Below are positions 7,294 through 16,800 of a stretch of DNA of 55,157 bases, piece after piece. The stretch is from Lentisphaeraceae bacterium (GTDB taxonomy: Bacteria; Verrucomicrobiota; Kiritimatiellia; RFP12; DVOR01). How positions within the stretch are numbered: the stretch's first letter is position 1; every line of letters begins with the position of its first letter. The stretch is from the NCBI GenBank assembly GCA_004555175.1, contig SFJE01000015.1, forward strand, positions 1-55,157, written 5' to 3'. The position numbers and the translations under genes are program-made. The notes under the pieces are model-generated. The model did no database searches. It was given only the letters and a program-made list of their open reading frames with translations, and had not been told where the DNA came from.

Positions 7294-9225
7294 ATGATGA
7301 CATTGACTGAAAAGATCCTTGCCCGGGCTGCGGGCAAGGACCGTGTTGTTCCTGGTGAATACGTTTGGGTGAAGGCCGATATTCTGCTGACGCACGATGT
7401 GTGCGGGCCGGGCACGATCGGCGTCTTCCACCGCGAGTTCGGGCCAGAGGCCAAGGTCTTCTCGAAGGAGGGCGTGGTCATTATGCCCGACCACTACATC
7501 CACACCAAGGATGAGAAGGCCCACCGCAATATCGACATCGACCGCGCCTTCGTCAAGGAGCAGGGCCTGCCGCACTTCTACGACCCGGGTACGCCCTCCT
7601 ATGTTGGCGTTTGTCACGTGGGCCTGCCCGAGAAGGGCCACGTCCGCCCTGGGCAAGTTATCTTCGGCACCGATTCGCACACCTGCACCCACGGCGCGCT
7701 GGGCGCCTTCGCCACCGGTATTGGCAACACCGATGCCGGCTTCGTGATGGGTACCGGCAAGCTCCTCATCCGCGTGCCGCCGACCATCCGCTTTGTCCTC
7801 AATGGCAAACTTCCGCCCTTCGTGACGGCCAAGGACGTCATTCTGCGCATCATTGGCGATATTGGCGTGGATGGCGCCACCTACTGCGCGATGGAGTTCT
7901 GCGGCGAAGCGATTGAGGCGATGAGTGTGGAAGAGCGCATGACCCTCTGCAATATGGCCATCGAGGCCGGCGGCAAGAGCGGCATCATCGCGCCCGATGA
8001 GAAGACCGCCGCCTATGTCCGCGAGCACTCCGGCGAGCAGGCGGTCGAGATGATTGCTGGCGACCCCGATGCGCCGGTCCAGGCCACCTACACCTACGAT
8101 GTCTCCACCTTCGTGCCCTGCGTGGCCAAGCCGCACCTGCCGGGCAACTACGCCCCGGCCAGCGCCTGCCGCGAGGTGAAGGTGGACCAGGTCTACATCG
8201 GCTCGTGCACCGGCGGCAAGATCGAGGATTTCCTCTGGGCCGCGAAGGTTCTCAAGGGCCGCAAGGTTTCCATTCGCACCTGCTTGGTGCCGGCCACCTG
8301 CGAAGTGATGCGCGCGCTCACGACCCTCACGATCGAGGGGCAGACCCTTGAGCAGATCTTCGTCAACGCCGGCTGCGAGCCGATTCAGCGTCCGAGCTGC
8401 GGTGCCTGCCTCGGTGGCCCGATCGACACCTACGCCCGCACCAAGGGCACCGAGGTCGTCGTCTCCACCACCAACCGCAACTTCATCGGCCGCATGGGCT
8501 CGAAGACTTCGCTCATCTATCTGGCTTCTCCGGCCACCGCTGCTGCCACCGCCATCGCCGGCCACATCGAGAGCCCCTGGACTGTTCTGGGCATCGACCG
8601 CGCCGAGCCTGCGCGCGTCATCCCGACCCCGGCGACTTCGGCCCCGGCCCCCGCGCCCACTGCGGCAGCCCCGGGCTCTGCGGCCATCGACTTCAAGGTG
8701 ACCGGTAAGGTCTATGTGCTGGGCGACAATATCGATACCGACCTCATCATCCCCACGATGTACCTCAACCTCGTGCCGACCATTCCCGAGGAGTATCGCA
8801 AGCTCGGTTCGCACGCCCTCGCGGGTCTGCCCGACAGCTATCCGCCCTTCGTGGCCAACCCCGACGGCACCACCCCCTACGCGATTATCGTGGCCGGCAA
8901 GAACTTCGGCTGCGGCTCCTCGCGCGAGCACGCCCCCATCGCCATCGGCGCGGCCGGCTGCAAGGCCGTCGTGGCCGAGAGCTACGCGCGCATCTACTTC
9001 CGCAACGCCGTGGCCACCGGCGAGGTCTACCCCCTCGAGACGCCCACCTCCCTCCAGGAGGCCTTCAAGACGGGCGACGAAGCGACGCTCGACCTGGCGC
9101 AGGGCACCCTGACGCGCCTCTCCGATGGTGCCGTCTTCCCCCTGGCTGCCTCCGACGCCGTGGCTCCGGTCATCGCCGCCGGCGGGCTCTTCAACTACGC
9201 CCGCGCCCAGCACATGGCCAAGTAA
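7294..9225 (+). CDS. leuCD: Fused 3-isopropylmalate dehydratase, large and small subunits in one chain
   Basis: This 643-residue enzyme interconverts 2- and 3-isopropylmalate in leucine synthesis (EC 4.2.1.33). Residues 1-430 are the aconitase-type large subunit, with IPDHYIHT, FGTDSHTCTHGALG and the three [4Fe-4S] ligands Cys305 (SCTGG), Cys369 and Cys372 (SCGACLGG). An Ala/Pro-rich linker (about 447-467) leads to a small-subunit swivel domain with GDNIDTDLIIP and GKNFGCGSSREHAP. The large-subunit sequence reads like the plant/HacA-type enzyme. The two parts are normally separate genes leuC and leuD, so the covalent fusion is unusual. The start is ATG 7294, or 7297, 10 bases after the TPR gene; the frame is open upstream but overlaps that gene. 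A related aconitase-family substrate such as homoaconitate or dimethylmalate cannot be excluded. Confidence 0.85.
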   Translation: MMTLTEKILARAAGKDRVVPGEYVWVKADILLTHDVCGPGTIGVFHREFGPEAKVFSKEGVVIMPDHYIHTKDEKAHRNIDIDRAFVKEQGLPHFYDPGTPSYVGVCHVGLPEKGHVRPGQVIFGTDSHTCTHGALGAFATGIGNTDAGFVMGTGKLLIRVPPTIRFVLNGKLPPFVTAKDVILRIIGDIGVDGATYCAMEFCGEAIEAMSVEERMTLCNMAIEAGGKSGIIAPDEKTAAYVREHSGEQAVEMIAGDPDAPVQATYTYDVSTFVPCVAKPHLPGNYAPASACREVKVDQVYIGSCTGGKIEDFLWAAKVLKGRKVSIRTCLVPATCEVMRALTTLTIEGQTLEQIFVNAGCEPIQRPSCGACLGGPIDTYARTKGTEVVVSTTNRNFIGRMGSKTSLIYLASPATAAATAIAGHIESPWTVLGIDRAEPARVIPTPATSAPAPAPTAAAPGSAAIDFKVTGKVYVLGDNIDTDLIIPTMYLNLVPTIPEEYRKLGSHALAGLPDSYPPFVANPDGTTPYAIIVAGKNFGCGSSREHAPIAIGAAGCKAVVAESYARIYFRNAVATGEVYPLETPTSLQEAFKTGDEATLDLAQGTLTRLSDGAVFPLAASDAVAPVIAAGGLFNYARAQHMAK

Positions 9226-9250
9226 GCCGCGCATTGCCGGCCGGCACAAG

Positions 9251-9294
9251 AACGCCCTCCTGCCCGCATTCGTCGGCCGGAGGGCGTTTGTTTT
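9251..9294 (+). terminator. Rho-independent terminator after leuCD
   Basis: AACGCCCTCC (9251-9260) pairs with GGAGGGCGTT (9279-9288) and is followed by TGTTTT. It lies between two convergent genes and ends the plus-strand transcript. Confidence 0.8.
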
Positions 9295-9310
9295 GTGTGC
9301 GCTTTCGCAA

Positions 9311-9775
9311 TCAGAAGAGTTGCCCGGGCAAGCGGAGCTTTTCGCGCGGTGGGAAGGTGGCCTCGAAGGCCTCGAAAGCCTCCGGCTCGCGCTCGCAGAC
9401 GAAGTAGGGAGCGGGCGGGGTATACTCGCCCGACAGGCCGTCAAGATAGCCGGGCTTGAGCGCTTTGGCCAGGAAGAAGGAGGCATCGGCCCCGGGCGGC
9501 AGACCGTGATAGCGCAGACCAAAGGTCGAGGCCAGACGCAAGCCGCTCTTGCCGTAGAAGGCGATGTTACCCTCAAAGCAGACCGCGCCGTGGCCGAGTT
9601 CCGCCGCGCGCGTCAGGGTGAAGTCGAGCAATCGCTTGCCCAGTCCCTGGCGTTGGCGCGCGGGGGCAATGCACAGAGGCCCCATCGCCAGCACCGGCAG
9701 CCGCGCTCCGTCATCCAACGCCACTTCGGCGCGAACAAAGACATTCTGCCCTACGATCTCTCCACCGCCTATCAT
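9311..9775 (-). CDS. GNAT-family N-acetyltransferase (YhbS-like), N-terminus shortened
   Basis: A 154-residue acetyl-CoA-dependent N-acetyltransferase. The GNAT core is clear: MGPLCIAPARQRQGLGKRLL is motif A, with the R/Q-x-x-G-x-G/A acetyl-CoA loop, followed by FEGNIAFYGKSGL. The second half (LALKPGYLDG-like tail) resembles YhbS proteins. Relatives normally carry about 30 more N-terminal residues before the IVG strand; here the only ATG (9773-9775) lies directly before GEIVGQNVF. The frame stays open upstream but runs into the CCCGGG repeat block, so the first strand and helix seem to be missing. The substrate is unknown. It may be a decayed copy or a short functional variant. Confidence 0.65.
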   Translation of the reverse strand: MIGGGEIVGQNVFVRAEVALDDGARLPVLAMGPLCIAPARQRQGLGKRLLDFTLTRAAELGHGAVCFEGNIAFYGKSGLRLASTFGLRYHGLPPGADASFFLAKALKPGYLDGLSGEYTPPAPYFVCEREPEAFEAFEATFPPREKLRLPGQLF

Positions 9776-9782
9776 AACACAC

Positions 9783-9935
9783 TCGCCCCGGGTGGATTTC
9801 GCATCCGCCCCGGGTTCGCCTTGAGGTAGGCCCGGGTTCGTTTTGGGTCCGGCCGTTTTACATTTTTGTCCGCCCCGGGTTGGCCTTGGACCCGGGCCTA
9901 GTTCACCCTCGACCCGGGCCGGGTTCGTTTTGAGG
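9783..9935. repeat. Cluster of CCCGGG-centred imperfect repeats
   Basis: About six copies of a 20-25-base unit beginning CCCGGGT or CCCGGGC and often continuing TTCGCCTTG or TTCGTTTTG. Examples start near 9787, 9810, 9830, 9873, 9890 and 9913. The same word recurs at 17558-17580. The block sits directly upstream of the shortened GNAT gene. The gap 9776-10126 holds no other gene; it ends with the promoter of the protease operon. Confidence 0.7.
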
Positions 9936-10036
9936 GTGGGTCAGGTGCCCGCCAAAGGCGGCACCCCCCGGCGTGCCCTTGAGCGCGCGCGCGGAGCGTT
10001 TTGCCACCCCCGGCCTCGGGTAGGCGCAACAGGGGG

Positions 10037-10066
10037 TTGACGCGCGGGGCGGGGATATGCTATAAG
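10037..10066 (+). promoter_or_regulatory. Promoter of the protease operon
   Basis: TTGACG (10037-10042), 18 bases, then TATAAG (10061-10066). It precedes the ATG at 10127 by about 60 bases. A GGAAGTCAGGAGG-like stretch provides the ribosome binding site. Confidence 0.65.
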
Positions 10067-10126
10067 TAAGGAAGCAAATGGCGGAAGTCCACCGCTGAAC
10101 CCCCAAGGAAGTCAGGAGGCTCGACG

Positions 10127-13100
10127 ATGAACCTGCGTTGGATGATTGGATGGATGGCGGTCGTGGTGACGGTCGGAGCGTTGCGCGCCGCGATGACGGC
10201 GGGCGCGGCTGAGCGTTTGGCCGCGCGGATGATTGAACAGGAACCGGCGTTGAAGATGGCCTTCGGCGGGCACAAGGTGGCCGAGGCCGAGGCGATTGGC
10301 GCGCTGTGGGTGGTGCGTCTGGTCGATGACGCGGGCTATCTCTTGCTTTCGGGAAGCGAGGTTTCGCCGACCTTAGAGGGTTATGGCACGGTGCCGTGGG
10401 CGCTACCGCCGGAGGGATCGCCCGCGCGTTCGGTGTTGGAGGGGCTGGTGCGCCACGCGGCCGGGGCCGAGGCGGTTGTGCCGGCGCGGCTGAAGGCTGT
10501 CAATCGCCTGGCGAGTGCGGAAACGTCGACGCTCGACCCGGCGGCGCGCGAGCAGACATTGGGTCCCTTCTTGGAGACGACCTGGGATCAGAATGGCCCC
10601 TACAATCGCTACACGCCGGTGGATAAGAGCAACGATAGCGGCGCGACCGGCTGCGTGGCCACGGCCGCCGCGCAGATGATGGCCTACTACCGCTGGCCGG
10701 CGCGGGTGGATGATTTGCTTGAACAGCGGCTACAAGTCACCTTCCCCAGTGCGCTTTTCGATAGTTGGCAGGCGCGCTTTGAGCACTATGGTCGCCTGCC
10801 GTGGGAGGCAATGCGCCCCGATGGCGGCACCACCGAGCACGAGAAGCACGCGGTGGCGCAGTTGATGATTCTCTGCGGGATGGTGGGGGAGATGAAGTAC
10901 GGGAAGAACTCCGCCGGGACGATGAGCTCGGCAGCGGATATGAACCTCCTCTTCTGCGAAGGGCGCACACCGTGGTATGGCTACGAGAGGCTGGTGCAGC
11001 ATAATTGCGCCACGGATGCTGCGGCCGTGGCGCGGCTGGAGGTGGATGTTGGCAACGCGCTGTTGCGCGGCGAACTCCTGGGTACCTGCATCCAGGTGAG
11101 TCAGGGCGCGCACGCCATCGTCATCGACGGCTTTGACGCCACCGGCTCGACCACGATGGTCCACACGAACTACGGTTGGAGCGGCTACGACAACGGCTGG
11201 GTGAACCTGGCCTCTTTCGCCAGCAGCATCAACTACTACTACCTTGGCTTCCGCCCCTTGCGTCAGGTGCAGACCGACTCGGCGCCGACCGTCTCGGCCG
11301 CGCTACCGGTGGTGACTTGGTCCTTCCCCGATGTTTGGCGCGAGGCAGTGAGCGGCTTCACCGTCGAGGCCTTCTCCACCCGCGGCGAGGAGGTGACCAC
11401 TTGGCGCGACGACTTTACCCAGTTGCAGGACCGCCATCCGGGGCTGGACGCGCAGAACCCGGTCGACGGCCGCGCCGGCAAGGTCTTTACGTTGGCCGAA
11501 GAGGCGGGTGCGAGGACCCTGAAGATTGGGGCCATCAAGGACTATTTGCCCAAGGCCTACACCTGGCCGCAGGTGGTGGTGCCGAGCGTGGGCTCGCGCC
11601 TGGCCTTTACCCTGCGCGCGAACTACACCCAGGGGATGCGCCTGGATGTGCAGATCCGCGCCGGAAACGGTCCTTGGCAAACGCTGCAGGAGGCCGACAT
11701 CAGCCCCACGAGCGAGGGCTCGGCCAAGGCCTACACCCTCTCGCTGGCCGACTTCGCCGGGATGCCTTGCCGATTTCGCCTGCAGGAGCGCCATCAGAGC
11801 GCCTTTGACAACGCCGGCGGCGGGGTCTTCGATAACGGCGGTTGGTTCCTTTCGCAGTGGGAGGCGAGCGAGGTGCGCCTCTGTTCAACCCTCGAAGGCC
11901 GCGCGGAGGTGCCGGCCGAGGCGCGGAGCTACACTCCGGAGATTGCCGCGCCCACCTCGGGCGAAGTCTATGCCTGGCGCGTGACGCCGGTTTTTGCGGA
12001 TGGCGGCACCTTGGAGGCGGAGGCCGATGCCGTGGCCACGCGCCTCCAGCCGGGGAGTTTGGAGCCCGAGTTTAAGGCCGTGACGCGCGCGAGCGGGGTG
12101 GAGCTGACGGAGGATTTGGTCCTGACCGTGCCGCAGAACGGGGCCTCGCGTCTGCGGGTGGAGCTCTCGGCCGGGGCCCAGGTGGTGCAGGCGCGGTGCA
12201 GCGTGCCGAACTTCGTTGCGCCCGAGGAGATTGCCCTCGAGCGCGAGAGTGATGGCCTCTACACGCTGACCCTCGACCCGGGCAAGCACCTGCCCGCCGG
12301 CACCGCGAACTTGGCCGGGACGAGCCTGGTGCTGAGTCTGTGGGCCAAGGATGGCAACGGCTCGGCCGCCTTCCGCGAGGTGGTGGTGGCCTTCGCCGGG
12401 AGCGGGGAGGCCGGCGGGCCAATCTCCGAGCCCATCCTGGGCGGAGATGCCAGTGCGCGGCGGCCCACCGAGGTGGCGCAGGATGCCACGCACAAGTTTC
12501 GCTTTGCCCCTGGGCTCACCTATGAGGCCGAGAGCGGCACTTGGCGCGGTTGGGTGGATAACAACCAAGCGAGCGCGATGCCGGCCGACTTCTCCTGGGC
12601 CCTCTCGGCGGCCAATGCCTTGACGTGGTGGATCGAGAACTTCCGCGCCCAGGGCGGGAGCGTGGTCTCGACCGGGGATGAGGCGCCGTATGTGAACCTT
12701 GGCGCGCAGAGCTCCTTGGGCTACGCCTCGGCCGTGGCGGATGCCTTGGCCTCGCAGTGGGAGCTCGGGAGCCAGGGTGGTAAGGACGCGCCGACCTTCA
12801 AGTGGCTGCTCGATGGCACCTACACCTCGATCGGCACCGATTGGTCCGCGCCCAAGGCCGATTCGCCCCTCACTCGCGGCCTCCTGCGCAACAGCGTGAT
12901 GGCCGATGTGGTGGCCGACCTGCAGGTCTACTGCGGCAAAACGGTGACGAGCTATACAGACCTGGGCTCGGACGAGGAGGGGGTGCGCCGCAGTTTCTCA
13001 AAATATCTGCTCGAAGCCTTGGCGCACGGGCCGGTGATGGCCTCGCTCCCTGGGGACGCGAGCCTGACGATTTGGGGCGCGGCCTGCGAGTTGGTCGCGG

Positions 13101-13852
13101 CGGGTGAGGGCATCGAGTGGCAGGTGAAGACGGTCTATGTCACCGACCCCGCTAGCTCATCCAGCCGCCTGGAGGCGTTGGCGCTGACCGCCTTCCGTTC
13201 GCCGCTCTATGGCATTTGCCCCGTCTTGGGTGGGGAGAAACTCGTCTTCCGCACCACGCCGGTCTACGCCTACGGCCACGCCAAGGGCGTTGCCAGCGCA
13301 GTCGATCCGCAGCCCCGCCCGCCGACGGGTGATAGCGGCACCTTTCACCCCGAGGTGCGCGAGGCATTGAGCGAGGCGGCGCGCGAGGCCGGCTTTACGG
13401 CCGACTTCGGGGTTCTCCTCCGCCGCGGCCAGGGCCCGGCGGAGGAGCCGTCGGTCGCGGAGGTCAACAGCCTGATGCGCTGTTTCAAGGGGTTGAACTT
13501 CGAGGCAGCCCCGGCCGCGGGCGTGATGACGCTGGGCTATGACTTCCGGGTCTCGACCCTCGCCTTCGTGACGGTGGCGGATGAACCCTCGGTGGTCGTG
13601 GGCGTGGTGGTGGAGAGCGGTGGGCGCGAGGCCGCCTTTGGCGAGGCTGCGCAGTTTACCTTGAATGCCCGGGGCGCAATAAACGCGCGCGCCACCACGC
13701 AAGCCGGCGCGGTGGAGGTTACGGACGCCACCGGCCAGACCGAAGGGCGCAGTGCCGCCGCCGGTCAACGTTACTTCCGCTTGCCGCTCACCGAGACTGA
13801 CACCAGCGGTTTCTTCTCTGTCTCGGTCTTTAGCGAGGAGGTGAGCGAATGA
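10127..13852 (+). CDS. Secreted C10 (streptopain-like) cysteine protease with a degenerate IdeS-like second domain
   Basis: A 1,241-residue exported protein. Residues 1-28 form a Sec signal peptide; about 29-120 resemble the Spi/propeptide region of C10 proteases. The C10 domain (about 150-375) has the catalytic Cys176 in GATGCVATAAAQMM and His329 in GAHAIVIDGFD, followed by HTNYGWSGYDNGW. A beta-rich middle follows. Residues about 795-1060 align by eye with IdeS/Mac-1 (C66) proteases and with the next gene, but the Cys is Ser823 (FSWALSAANALTWW), the His is Ala978 (GDASLTIWGA) and the second Asp of the D-x-D pair is lost (D1007-P-A). That domain should be inactive. The last about 180 residues match the C-terminus of the next protein. 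The gene overlaps that one by 4 bases (ATGA), so the pair is co-translated. Its target, whether host or microbial protein, is unknown. Confidence 0.85.
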   Translation: MNLRWMIGWMAVVVTVGALRAAMTAGAAERLAARMIEQEPALKMAFGGHKVAEAEAIGALWVVRLVDDAGYLLLSGSEVSPTLEGYGTVPWALPPEGSPARSVLEGLVRHAAGAEAVVPARLKAVNRLASAETSTLDPAAREQTLGPFLETTWDQNGPYNRYTPVDKSNDSGATGCVATAAAQMMAYYRWPARVDDLLEQRLQVTFPSALFDSWQARFEHYGRLPWEAMRPDGGTTEHEKHAVAQLMILCGMVGEMKYGKNSAGTMSSAADMNLLFCEGRTPWYGYERLVQHNCATDAAAVARLEVDVGNALLRGELLGTCIQVSQGAHAIVIDGFDATGSTTMVHTNYGWSGYDNGWVNLASFASSINYYYLGFRPLRQVQTDSAPTVSAALPVVTWSFPDVWREAVSGFTVEAFSTRGEEVTTWRDDFTQLQDRHPGLDAQNPVDGRAGKVFTLAEEAGARTLKIGAIKDYLPKAYTWPQVVVPSVGSRLAFTLRANYTQGMRLDVQIRAGNGPWQTLQEADISPTSEGSAKAYTLSLADFAGMPCRFRLQERHQSAFDNAGGGVFDNGGWFLSQWEASEVRLCSTLEGRAEVPAEARSYTPEIAAPTSGEVYAWRVTPVFADGGTLEAEADAVATRLQPGSLEPEFKAVTRASGVELTEDLVLTVPQNGASRLRVELSAGAQVVQARCSVPNFVAPEEIALERESDGLYTLTLDPGKHLPAGTANLAGTSLVLSLWAKDGNGSAAFREVVVAFAGSGEAGGPISEPILGGDASARRPTEVAQDATHKFRFAPGLTYEAESGTWRGWVDNNQASAMPADFSWALSAANALTWWIENFRAQGGSVVSTGDEAPYVNLGAQSSLGYASAVADALASQWELGSQGGKDAPTFKWLLDGTYTSIGTDWSAPKADSPLTRGLLRNSVMADVVADLQVYCGKTVTSYTDLGSDEEGVRRSFSKYLLEALAHGPVMASLPGDASLTIWGAACELVAAGEGIEWQVKTVYVTDPASSSSRLEALALTAFRSPLYGICPVLGGEKLVFRTTPVYAYGHAKGVASAVDPQPRPPTGDSGTFHPEVREALSEAAREAGFTADFGVLLRRGQGPAEEPSVAEVNSLMRCFKGLNFEAAPAAGVMTLGYDFRVSTLAFVTVADEPSVVVGVVVESGGREAAFGEAAQFTLNARGAINARATTQAGAVEVTDATGQTEGRSAAAGQRYFRLPLTETDTSGFFSVSVFSEEVSE

Positions 13853-16800
13853 GCAATCGAAACTGGCCCTTGGGGCGGGCCCTTGTGGCCGCGCTGTTGG
13901 TGGTTGGAGCCCTGCGGGCCGACGATCGGATTACTTGGACGGAGCTACCGGCGGCGAAGGTGCTCACGCGCTTTCCGCCGGGGGTGGTCTACGAGGCAGG
14001 TGCGTGGAAGGGGTGGTACGACGTCACGAAGTTGGGAAATGTGTCCACCACGCAGTGGGGCGAGGTCAACGACTGGGGTTACTGTTGGGCCTTTAGTGCG
14101 GTGAATATGGCGGCGTGGTGGCTCGATCGCTACCGCGCGGCTGGCGGCGAGGTGAATGCGACGCTCTCGCCCACCGCGGATACCTACCTAAATGGCACGA
14201 GCAAGTATGGCTACCAAGCGGCCTTAGCGGACGCAATTCCCGACTATTGGGAGCCGAAGGGCGGCAACTCCGCCAACTGCCTCTCCTGGCTTTTCACCGG
14301 CGAGGCGATTGAATACACTGGCGACTCCCTGGCCAAGCTACGCGTCAAGCCCTCGGGAGGCTTCTTCCGGGAGCTGATTCCCGAGAGCGCGGTGCCGGAC
14401 TTCTCGTGCTACTTTCGCCGCGAGTTGGAGGTCTCCGACTTCACCCCTTGGGGCACGGACGAAGAGAGCGTGCTCTTCTACTTTTCCGACATTCTCTTCC
14501 AGATGCTAGCGCGCGGTCCGGCCGCCGTTGAAATCCCCAACCACGCCTTCACCCTCTGGGGTGCCGAGTTCAAGGAGGCCACCTATAACGGGGCGACCCG
14601 CTGGAAGGTCACGAAGGTCTATGTGGCCGATAACGACCGCGGCGAGACCGAGGGCACCGCGCCTCAACTCTTGTCGCTGGACGTGACGGTGACGAAACCG
14701 CCGATGCTCTCGACCAAGACCCCCACCATTACTGGCTACAAAGCCTCCGCCTATATCTATCGCTTGGTGCCGCTCTATGGCTATGAGGCCGACGGTCTGC
14801 CAGACCCCGAGCCGGATCCGGAGCCAGAACCGACCCCTGACCCGGAGCCAGAACCGACGCCTGACCCCGAGCCCGGTGCGCCGATTGTTCCCCCGGCGGA
14901 CGAACCGATTGCCGATGAGGACCTCTCTTCTCATTACACCTACGAGATTCACCGCAGTTATTGGGCGGCCCGGCAGCGCGCGTTGGCACAGGGAAAGTTG
15001 CTCTTTGTGCTGAGCGGTGCGGATTGGTGTAGCTGGTGTTCGCGCGTCAAGAACTACCTTAACGCCAAGCCCGGCTTTGGCGATCGTTTTGTGGTCTACT
15101 ACGTCAGCGAGGCCTCGGCAGCGCAGTCGCCCTACTTCCGGGGGAGCCTGCCCCAATACGGCACGCTCGATCCGCGCACGGCCAACCCCTTTGCAGGCAC
15201 CCTTCAGCCCGATGGCTCGCGCAACTGGCGCGGAGTGTGGGCTGCGGCCGATGAAGCGGGCTTCTTCTTTGTCCGCCAGGGCTACGACACCAAGGCCATC
15301 GACCAGGCCATCACGGCCGCGCTCGAGAAGTTCCCCAACGGTCTGCCGATTGCGGGCGTCACCTTCTCGTTGGAGGGCCCCGAGACGCTCATTGAGGGCG
15401 TTGGGGCAGAGTTCCGCCTGGTGGCCACTTACACCGATGGCGTGCGCCTGACGCTCGACCATCGGGTGGGATGGGATTTGCTCTCTGGTGCGGCGACGCT
15501 CGAGCAGACGGGGCGTGTGGTGGCGGAGACCGGAGCGCAGCGCGTCACCTTGCGCGCCACGAGTTATCACGACTATCCCGGCACGGCAGTGGAGCGCTCG
15601 GTGGCGGTCAAGCCCCTGGATGTGGCGGAGTTGCGCATTTCCATCACCGAGCTCAACTTGGAGGACGCCCCCACGCCGCAGATCCCCTGCGAGGCCACTT
15701 TCCGCGATGGCACGGTGGCGGCGGTCTTGCCAACCGGTTGGCAGGTGACGTTGGTCGAAGGTTCGGTGCGCCCGAGCGAGGGTTTTGGGTATGGATACGA
15801 GATCAAGCCCACCATCTCGGCTGAGGGCGTGCTTTCCTACGCGGATACCAGCATCACCAATCACCGCATTCGCCTGACGGCCACGCTCGGAGAACTCTCA
15901 GCCTCGCAGGAGGTGACGGTCTACGGTCCTACGCAAATGATTCCTGCCAAGGTCACGCTTCTCTCTTCGCCGCGCGTGGCCCCGGGGTCGGTGGTGCGGT
16001 TGCAGTGTAGCGAAGTGCGCTACAACTACGGTGCAGCCACCCACACCACCTCCGAACTCGGACAGACCCGCTTCTGGGTGAGCCTCTCTTCGGGCATTAA
16101 CAGCACCTACAATAGCGACTGCACCGTGGCTGTGCCCATCACCCACAGCGCCGCCGCCACCACCTCCGAGAGCGTCTCGCTCTACGGCGGCAAGGCGAAT
16201 GGCGTTTACACCGGCTGGGAGATGGATGGCTCGCAGACCCAGCGCCTGACTCTCTTGCCGGCGGGCGAGACGCTCTCGGGCGACTATGCCGGGCTCAACA
16301 CCGGCTGGCTGGAGGCCTACTTTCCCAACACCACGCACAATGCCGCTCAGGCCGAGGCTGACCCCGATGGCGACGGCTATCTCACTTGGCAGGAGTTCCT
16401 CCTGGGCACCGAGCCGACCAAGGCCGACGATGCCTTCGCCTTCACCTCGCAGCACTTCGAGGCAATGGCCACCGCCGCGCCCATTAACCTCTACTATAAG
16501 GTGATGTTCACCGTGCGCTCCAGCCGCGAGTATACCCTTCAAGCCAAGGAAGCTTGGGGAGACGAATGGCAGTCCGTTGGCCTCATCGACGCGGATAAGC
16601 GTACCTCGCCCACGCTCTACGATGCCGCCTTGGCCGATCGCGCCAACTTCTTCCGCGTCGTTGTCGGTTACTCCCGCGAGAGCGGCGGGCAGAGCGTGAG
16701 CAGCCAAACCTTTATTCCCGAGGGCTTGGCCATCGCTCCGAACGCGCTCTTGGAGCTCGATGGCACCAAGCCCTTGGCCCTCACGGCCTTGGCGATGGAT

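Noticed and set aside
7198..9576. A 792-codon open frame on the minus strand opposite leuCD
   Set aside because: A GC-rich antisense shadow: the plus strand encodes an enzyme with all active-site residues, and this frame also runs through the terminator.
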